Below are positions 60,121-64,000 of a stretch of 64,000 nucleotides of DNA, one piece after another. Made by a program: the position numbers and the translations under genes. The DNA is from Streptomyces fructofermentans (GTDB lineage: Bacteria; Actinomycetota; Actinomycetes; Streptomycetales; Streptomycetaceae): positions 93,816 to 157,815 of the forward strand of contig NZ_BMWD01000012.1 of assembly GCF_014651055.1 (NCBI RefSeq), read 5' to 3'. Position 1 is the first letter of the stretch. Each line of letters starts with the position of its first letter. The notes below the pieces were generated by a model, which was not told where the DNA came from, did no database searches, and saw only the letters and a list, made by a program, of their open reading frames with translations.

Positions 60121-60135
60121 CAGGCCAAAGGCCTG
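60121..60135 (-). terminator. Hairpin beyond the rnpB 3' end
   Basis: CAGGCCAAAGGCCTG: 6-bp arms around AAA, 4 nt past the mature 3' end of rnpB on the minus strand. Possible terminator. Confidence 0.45.
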
Positions 60136-60138
60136 AAG

Positions 60139-60560
60139 GGCAGACGAGTCGGGCTGTACGCCGGGTTCTGTCGCCCGGTCGCCTCGCGGCGGCCGGGGAG
60201 ACGGCCATCCATCTAGGGCCGACGTTGCCGCCGGCCTCGTGCGGTCTACCCGCGGACTCGGGCGGGCAGCCCTCGAACGTCCGCGCAGAGCCGCCGCCCC
60301 TCGCGAGGAGGCGGCTCCTCTTGACCTTGCTCCGGGTGGGGTTTACCTAGCCGCCTGAGTCGCCTCAGGCGCTGGTGGTCTCTTACACCACCGTTTCACC
60401 CTTACCGGGGGCCGGAGCCCCAGGCGGTCTGCTTTCTGTGGCACTGTCCCGCGGGTCACCCCGGGTGGCCGTTAGCCACCACCCTGCCCTGTGGAGCCCG
60501 GACGTTCCTCGGGAAGGTCCGCAAGGACCTCCACGCGGCCGTCCGCCCGGCTCGTCTGCC
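60139..60560 (-). ncRNA. rnpB: RNase P RNA (class A)
   Basis: A ~422-nt RNA, the catalytic subunit of RNase P that matures tRNA 5' ends. Reading the minus strand, the 5' end GGCAGACGAG and the 3' end CTCGTCTGCC form the perfect P1 stem. The conserved blocks GAGGAACGTCCGGGCTCC (CR I), ACAGAA-containing CR V near the 3' end (GACAGAACCCGGCGTA), AGATGGATGGCCG and GGTAAACCCCACCCGGAGCAAG are all present in order. The length fits actinobacterial RNase P RNA. Its 5' 89 nt overlap the last codons of the EamA gene on the same strand, so its promoter lies inside that gene. Confidence 0.97.
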
Positions 60561-61464
60561 GTGCCGACCATGCTACCGGGCGTACGCGCCGGGTCCGACC
60601 GGAGGCGCCCGGGGCCGCGGTGGCGAGGAAGGAGCCCAGCAGGATCAGGGCGAAGGCGGCCACGACGCCCGCGGTCAGTTCCTCGTCGAGGAGCAGCACG
60701 CCCGCGGTCACCGCCACGGCGGGGTTGACGTAGGTGAAGACGACGGCCCGGGTGGGTCCGGCCTCGCGGATCAGTTCGAGGAAGACGACGAACGCGAGGG
60801 CCGTGCAGACGACTCCCAGGCCCGCGAGGGAGGCGAGCACCTCGGCGGAGGGGAGCCCGTCGGGGCGGCCCATGACCGCGGCGGGGGCGTACACGACCGC
60901 CGCGAACAGCAGGCACGGGGCGATGAGCTGGAGCGTGGGGACCTGCTTGAGCCAGCGGGCCATGATGAGCGGGGCGGTCGCGTAGCCGATCACCGTCACC
61001 AGCATCTCGGTCAGGGAGCGCGCGTCGCCGCCGGTCAGGTGCGGCACCGTCAGCACGGCGACCCCGCCGAGGCCCAGGGCGAGGCCCGCCGTGCGGCGGG
61101 CGCCGAGCCGTTCCGTGTCGCCGAAGAAGCGGGCCAGCAGGACGCCCACGATGGGCACGCCCGCGATCAGCAGGCCCGCGGTCGAGCTGGACAGGTGGCG
61201 CTCGGCGTCGGTCAGGGTCCACCAGGGGCCGACGATCTCGATGCACGCGAAGGCGAGCATGGGGCGCCAGTGGGCGCGTACGACCCCTGTCAGGTTCCCC
61301 TGGCGGACGGCGAAGGGCAGCAGCAGGGCCGCGCCGACGGCGCAGCGCGCGAACACCACCGCGGACGCCGACAGCCCGCCGTCGACGGCCACTTTGATCA
61401 TCAGATAGGGGATGCCCCAGAGGACTCCCATGAGGGAGAAGAGGAACCAGCCGCGTGCAGTCAT
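60472..61464 (-). CDS. EamA/DMT family transporter whose 3' end overlaps rnpB
   Basis: A 330-residue, ten-helix drug/metabolite transporter with two EamA repeats (FSLMGVLWGIPYLMIKVAVDGGLSASAVVFARCAVGAALLLP; VVCTALAFVVFLELIREAGPTRAVVFTYVNPAVAVTAGV). The last helix ends around GSFLATAAPG; the remaining ~40 residues (GRTRRVRPVAWSARQTSR...) are not membrane-like, and the final ~28 codons plus the TAA stop lie inside rnpB. The natural stop may have been lost, so the tail is read from the RNA gene. Substrate unknown. It lies 19 nt downstream of an AraC gene, likely one operon. Confidence 0.9.
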   Translation of the reverse strand: MTARGWFLFSLMGVLWGIPYLMIKVAVDGGLSASAVVFARCAVGAALLLPFAVRQGNLTGVVRAHWRPMLAFACIEIVGPWWTLTDAERHLSSSTAGLLIAGVPIVGVLLARFFGDTERLGARRTAGLALGLGGVAVLTVPHLTGGDARSLTEMLVTVIGYATAPLIMARWLKQVPTLQLIAPCLLFAAVVYAPAAVMGRPDGLPSAEVLASLAGLGVVCTALAFVVFLELIREAGPTRAVVFTYVNPAVAVTAGVLLLDEELTAGVVAAFALILLGSFLATAAPGASGRTRRVRPVAWSARQTSRADGRVEVLADLPEERPGSTGQGGG

Positions 61465-61483
61465 GCGGGCAGTCTCGGCCGGG

Positions 61484-62317
61484 TCAGCGGCGTACGTCTT
61501 GAACGCTGTTGCGGTACGCCGCCGGGGTCACCCCCAGCACCCGCCGGAACCAGCGGGTCAGGTGCGCCTGGTCGGCGAAGCCCACGAGGGCCGCGGCCTC
61601 CGCCGGGCGGCGGCCCGCGTCCAGCAGGGAACGGGCGCGGTGGACGCGGTACTGGGCGAGCCAGGCGTACGGCGGCACGCCCGTGCTCGTGCGGAACGCG
61701 CGCAGGAGCTGGTAGCGGGACAGGCCGAGGCCGGCCGCGAGGTCGGCGAGGGAGGGCGGGGCGAGGAGTTCGTCGGCGAGGCGCTCGCGCACGGCCGAGG
61801 CGACCCGGTCCGCCCCCGGGATCGTGTCGCACACCGGGCGCGCCGAGGAGTGGCGGCGGGCCAGGGCGGTCAGCAGCCACGGGATGCGGGACTCGGCCTC
61901 CAGCGGGTCGGGGCACTCGCTCAGCTCGGTGTGCGTGCTGCGCAGGGCCGCGGCCAGTTCGGGGTCGTCGAGGAGTGCCTCGCGGAAGTGCGGGACGCCC
62001 CAGGTGCCCTCGGCGAGCAGGGACTCCCCGGCGTACAGGGCGCGGTAGGCGTAGCCGTCGGAGGCGGCCGGGCCGCCGGTGTGCATCTCCCCCGGGCCGA
62101 GGACGACGATCGAGCCGGGGCCCGCGTGGACGCGGCCGCCCCGGTAGTCGATGATCTCGGAACCGCCGACGCAGACGCCCACCGTGAACTCCTCGTGGGC
62201 GTGCGGCGCGTAGCGGTGGCGGTCGAAACGGGCCGTCAGGAGGTCGATCGGCCGGCCGCCCGGGCCGAGCGCCGCCCTGGTCCAGACCGCCTGCTCGCGC
62301 TCGTCCGTCGTCCGCAC
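61484..62317 (-). CDS. AraC family regulator
   Basis: A 277-residue regulator. The N-terminal cupin-like sensor (RYAPHAHEEFTVGVCVGGSEIIDYRGGRVHAGPGSIVVLGPGEMHTG) is followed by two helix-turn-helix motifs: SLADLAAGLGLSRYQLLRAFRTSTGVPPYAWLAQYRVHRA and AALVGFADQAHLTRWFRRVLGVTPAAYR. GTG 62317 follows a GGAGGGGGTGG ribosome site. It is upstream of the EamA gene (19 nt) and likely regulates it. It is divergent from the MerR gene. Confidence 0.93.
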   Translation of the reverse strand: MRTTDEREQAVWTRAALGPGGRPIDLLTARFDRHRYAPHAHEEFTVGVCVGGSEIIDYRGGRVHAGPGSIVVLGPGEMHTGGPAASDGYAYRALYAGESLLAEGTWGVPHFREALLDDPELAAALRSTHTELSECPDPLEAESRIPWLLTALARRHSSARPVCDTIPGADRVASAVRERLADELLAPPSLADLAAGLGLSRYQLLRAFRTSTGVPPYAWLAQYRVHRARSLLDAGRRPAEAAALVGFADQAHLTRWFRRVLGVTPAAYRNSVQDVRR

Positions 62318-62418
62318 GGCGGCCCACCCCCTCCGGTGTGCGGCGCCCCCGGCCGTACACCCCACTGGGCTGCAACGCGCGCGTGCCCGCTTCCATGCCC
62401 GGGCCGGGGCTGCCGCGC

Positions 62419-62449
62419 TTGACCCTGCCGCGACGTCAACGTTTCTACT
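62419..62449 (+). promoter_or_regulatory. MerR-type promoter with 19-bp spacer
   Basis: TTGACC (62419-62424) and TCTACT (62444-62449) are separated by 19 nt, the long spacer typical of MerR-activated promoters. GGGTCA just after mirrors TGACCC at its start. The start site would fall about at the ATG at 62456, so translation is probably leaderless. Confidence 0.65.
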
Positions 62450-62455
62450 GGGGTC

Positions 62456-63235
62456 ATGCGGATCGGAGAGCTCGCCGCGGCCGTCGGCGTCACGACGCGG
62501 ACCGTGCGGCACTACCACCAGCTCGGGCTGCTGCCCGAGGCGGAGCGGCGCCCCAACGGCTACCGCGAGTACGGGCTGCGGCACGCCGTCGCGCTGGCCC
62601 GGATCAGGCGGCTGACCGAACTGGGGCTCGGACTGACCGAGGTGCGGGACGTCCTCGCGGACGACGCGGGACGCGACCTCGCCGAGGTGCTGGAGGAACT
62701 GGACGAGGACCTGGCACGGCAGGAGGCGGCGGTACGGGAGCGCCGGCTGCGGCTGCGGGCCCTGCTGGACGGGGGCGCGCTGCCCGCGGAGGGCCCCGTC
62801 TCGCCCGAGCTGGCCGCCGTCTTCGGGAGGCTGACCCGGCACCCCGAGCCGCCGATGGCCGCCAGGGACCGCGAGATGATCGCCCTGCTGGAGACGGCCG
62901 CCGCTCCGGAGGACCGCGAGCGCCTGGTGTCGGCGCTGCGTGCCGCGGCCGACGCGCCGGGGGCGCTGGAGCGCGCCCACGAGGCGTACGCCCTGCTCGA
63001 CGCGCTCGCCGGGGCCGAACCGGACGACCCGCGCGTCGAGGAGACGGCCCGCGCGCTCGCCGACTGCCTGCCGGACGAGGCACTGGAGGGACTGGGCCTG
63101 GGCCGACTCGGCGCGGACGGATCCGATCCGCTCGACGGCGGCGGGTTCCTGCGGGCCCTCCTCGACGACTTCGCTCCCGCGCAGGGCGCGGCGGTCCTGC
63201 GTACGATCCGGCTGCTGACGGAGCGTGCGCGGTGA
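62456..63235 (+). CDS. MerR family regulator
   Basis: A 259-residue regulator. The N-terminal MRIGELAAAVGVTTRTVRHYHQLGLLPEAERRPNGYREYGLRHAVALARIRRLTELGLGLTEV is a standard MerR DNA-binding domain, then a dimerisation coiled coil (LEELDEDLARQEAAVRERRLRLRALL). The C-terminal ~130 residues are an Ala/Glu-rich helical sensor of unknown ligand. It likely activates its own 19-bp-spacer promoter. Its stop overlaps the following membrane-protein start by 4 nt (GTGA), making that gene a likely target and partner. Confidence 0.94.
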   Translation: MRIGELAAAVGVTTRTVRHYHQLGLLPEAERRPNGYREYGLRHAVALARIRRLTELGLGLTEVRDVLADDAGRDLAEVLEELDEDLARQEAAVRERRLRLRALLDGGALPAEGPVSPELAAVFGRLTRHPEPPMAARDREMIALLETAAAPEDRERLVSALRAAADAPGALERAHEAYALLDALAGAEPDDPRVEETARALADCLPDEALEGLGLGRLGADGSDPLDGGGFLRALLDDFAPAQGAAVLRTIRLLTERAR

Positions 63236-63870
63236 ACGTGACGCGTACCGCGGGCCGGCTGGTCGCCCACGAGCTGCGGCTGCTGGGAGGCATCGTCCGC
63301 TGGGCGGCGGGGCGCCCGCACGGGGTCGGCGCGGGGCGGGCCTTCGGGTACGCGCGGGGCCAGGGCGCGATGATGTTCGGGTTCGGCTTCGTGTGCGTCC
63401 TGGAGAGCGCCTGCATGGCCGTGCTCCTGCGCGACCATCCGGCCGTGCACCGGGTGGTCCTGGTGCTGGACGTCTACACGCTGCTCCTGGTCGTCGGCCT
63501 GCACGCGGCCTCGGTGACCCGTCCGCACGTCCTGGAGGACGCGGCCCTGCGGGTCCGGCGGGCGGCCCACGTCGACGTGCGCGTGCCGCTGGCCGCCGTC
63601 GCGTCGGTCCGCCGCGAGCTGGTCACCACGCACGAACGGCACGCCGGCTGGCTGGACCTGGCGGTCGGCGCGCAGACCACGGTCACGCTCGAACTGAACG
63701 AGCCGGTACGGCACTTCACGTTCCTGGGCCGCGCGAGGGACGTCCGCCGGATCCGGTTCCACGCGGACGAACCCGACGCCCTCGTACGGGGCCTGCGCGA
63801 GCGTCTGGCGCTCACGCGGGAGCGAACAGCACCTTCGCCGTCCCCGGTCCGCCCCGGTCGGCCCGGGTGA
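63232..63870 (+). CDS. Membrane protein coupled to the MerR gene
   Basis: A 212-residue protein with two or more membrane helices (GAMMFGFGFVCVLESACMAVLL; VHRVVLVLDVYTLLLVVGLHAASV) and a soluble C-terminal beta-rich half (VPLAAVASVRRELVTTHERHAGWLDLAVGAQTTVTLELNEPV). No known domain. The GTG start overlaps the MerR stop by 4 nt. The 3' end overlaps the convergent ribonuclease gene by 59 nt. Confidence 0.8.
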   Translation: MNVTRTAGRLVAHELRLLGGIVRWAAGRPHGVGAGRAFGYARGQGAMMFGFGFVCVLESACMAVLLRDHPAVHRVVLVLDVYTLLLVVGLHAASVTRPHVLEDAALRVRRAAHVDVRVPLAAVASVRRELVTTHERHAGWLDLAVGAQTTVTLELNEPVRHFTFLGRARDVRRIRFHADEPDALVRGLRERLALTRERTAPSPSPVRPGRPG

Positions 63871-64000
63871 GCCGCACCCGCAGCCGCTCCCCCAGCGGCA
63901 GCGGTCCGCCGCCCTCGATGCGGGCGACCACCGCCGGCGACTCCAACTGGACGGTCCCGACGGTGGGTTCGCGGTCCCGCACGTCCACGACGGTGGCGTC
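63812..64000 (-). CDS. C-terminal end of an RNB-domain ribonuclease (partial)
   Basis: The 62 visible C-terminal residues begin DATVVDVRDREPTVGTVQLE and end with a short basic and Gly-rich segment finishing KVLFAPA before the TGA at 63812. The pattern VVDVRDR...GTVQL..PAVVARIEGGGPLPLGERLRV matches the C-terminus of RNase II/R-like RNB proteins of actinobacteria. The gene continues beyond the window end and overlaps the membrane-protein gene by 59 nt. Confidence 0.75.
   Translation of the reverse strand, partial: DATVVDVRDREPTVGTVQLESPAVVARIEGGGPLPLGERLRVRLTRADRGGPGTAKVLFAPA

Overview
The window is about 73% G+C, and its coding frames show the strong third-position G/C bias, GTG/TTG starts and gene families of Streptomyces: a SARP/AfsR-type regulator, DmdR-type iron boxes, an LAxTG sortase signal, F420-dependent oxidoreductase, an actinobacterial RNase P RNA and the dispersed GGGGCGCGGGGAACTGCGC intergenic repeat. 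It reads as core-to-semi-core chromosome of one Streptomyces species. No phage, plasmid, insertion sequence, tRNA, rRNA or CRISPR array was seen.

Layout. 0-8 kb: an Rrf2 regulator, a DUF3105/DUF305 pair, an alpha/beta hydrolase with a membrane protein, glutamine-dependent NAD synthetase (nadE), an MFS exporter and a membrane-tethered endonuclease/exonuclease/phosphatase. 8.2-9.3 kb: a gene-free stretch of minisatellite-like tandem repeats, including two extra copies of the 3' end of the next TetR gene. 9.3-15 kb: an MFS exporter with its TetR regulator and a perfect 19-bp operator; panB; a DrrAB-type ABC exporter preceded by direct hexamers at 11/10/22-nt spacing. 15-24.5 kb: a large SARP-NB-ARC-TPR regulator, a site-2 protease homologue, F420:NADP reductase, an MFS protein and methionine aminopeptidase. 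24.6-36.1 kb: a heme and iron acquisition region: heme oxygenase; two HtaA heme-binding surface proteins divergent from an HmuTUV importer; then EfeO-EfeB-EfeU. The three promoter regions each carry iron-box-like sites. 36-45 kb: a lipoprotein, a primase-like protein, a TetR regulator with operators, dimethylargininase, an Rsm22 methyltransferase, a beta-lactamase-fold hydrolase, a Bcr/CflA exporter and a Gfo/Idh oxidoreductase. 45-55 kb: PhoD phosphatase, an SDR enzyme, a 25-bp tandem array, NTF2-like and DoxX proteins, MazG, a YceI/MarR pair sharing two operators, a TetR regulator, and enoyl-CoA hydratase and thioesterase genes. 55.5-60 kb: a 1504-residue RHS polymorphic toxin with an N-terminal type VII secretion-type helical region. 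60.1-64 kb: rnpB, whose 5' end overlaps the 3' end of an EamA transporter gene; AraC and MerR regulators; a membrane protein; and the last codons of an RNB-type ribonuclease.

How the genes work together. The clearest system is the iron region. HtaA proteins would take heme at the wall or membrane, HmuTUV would import it, HmuO would open it to release iron, and EfeUOB would bring in inorganic iron, all likely repressed by a DtxR/DmdR protein encoded elsewhere. Other local circuits are TetR with its MFS exporter (9.3-11.8 kb), MarR/YceI (50.4-51.6 kb), a possible SARP site driving the DrrAB exporter, and an RHS toxin with no immunity gene in the usual downstream position.
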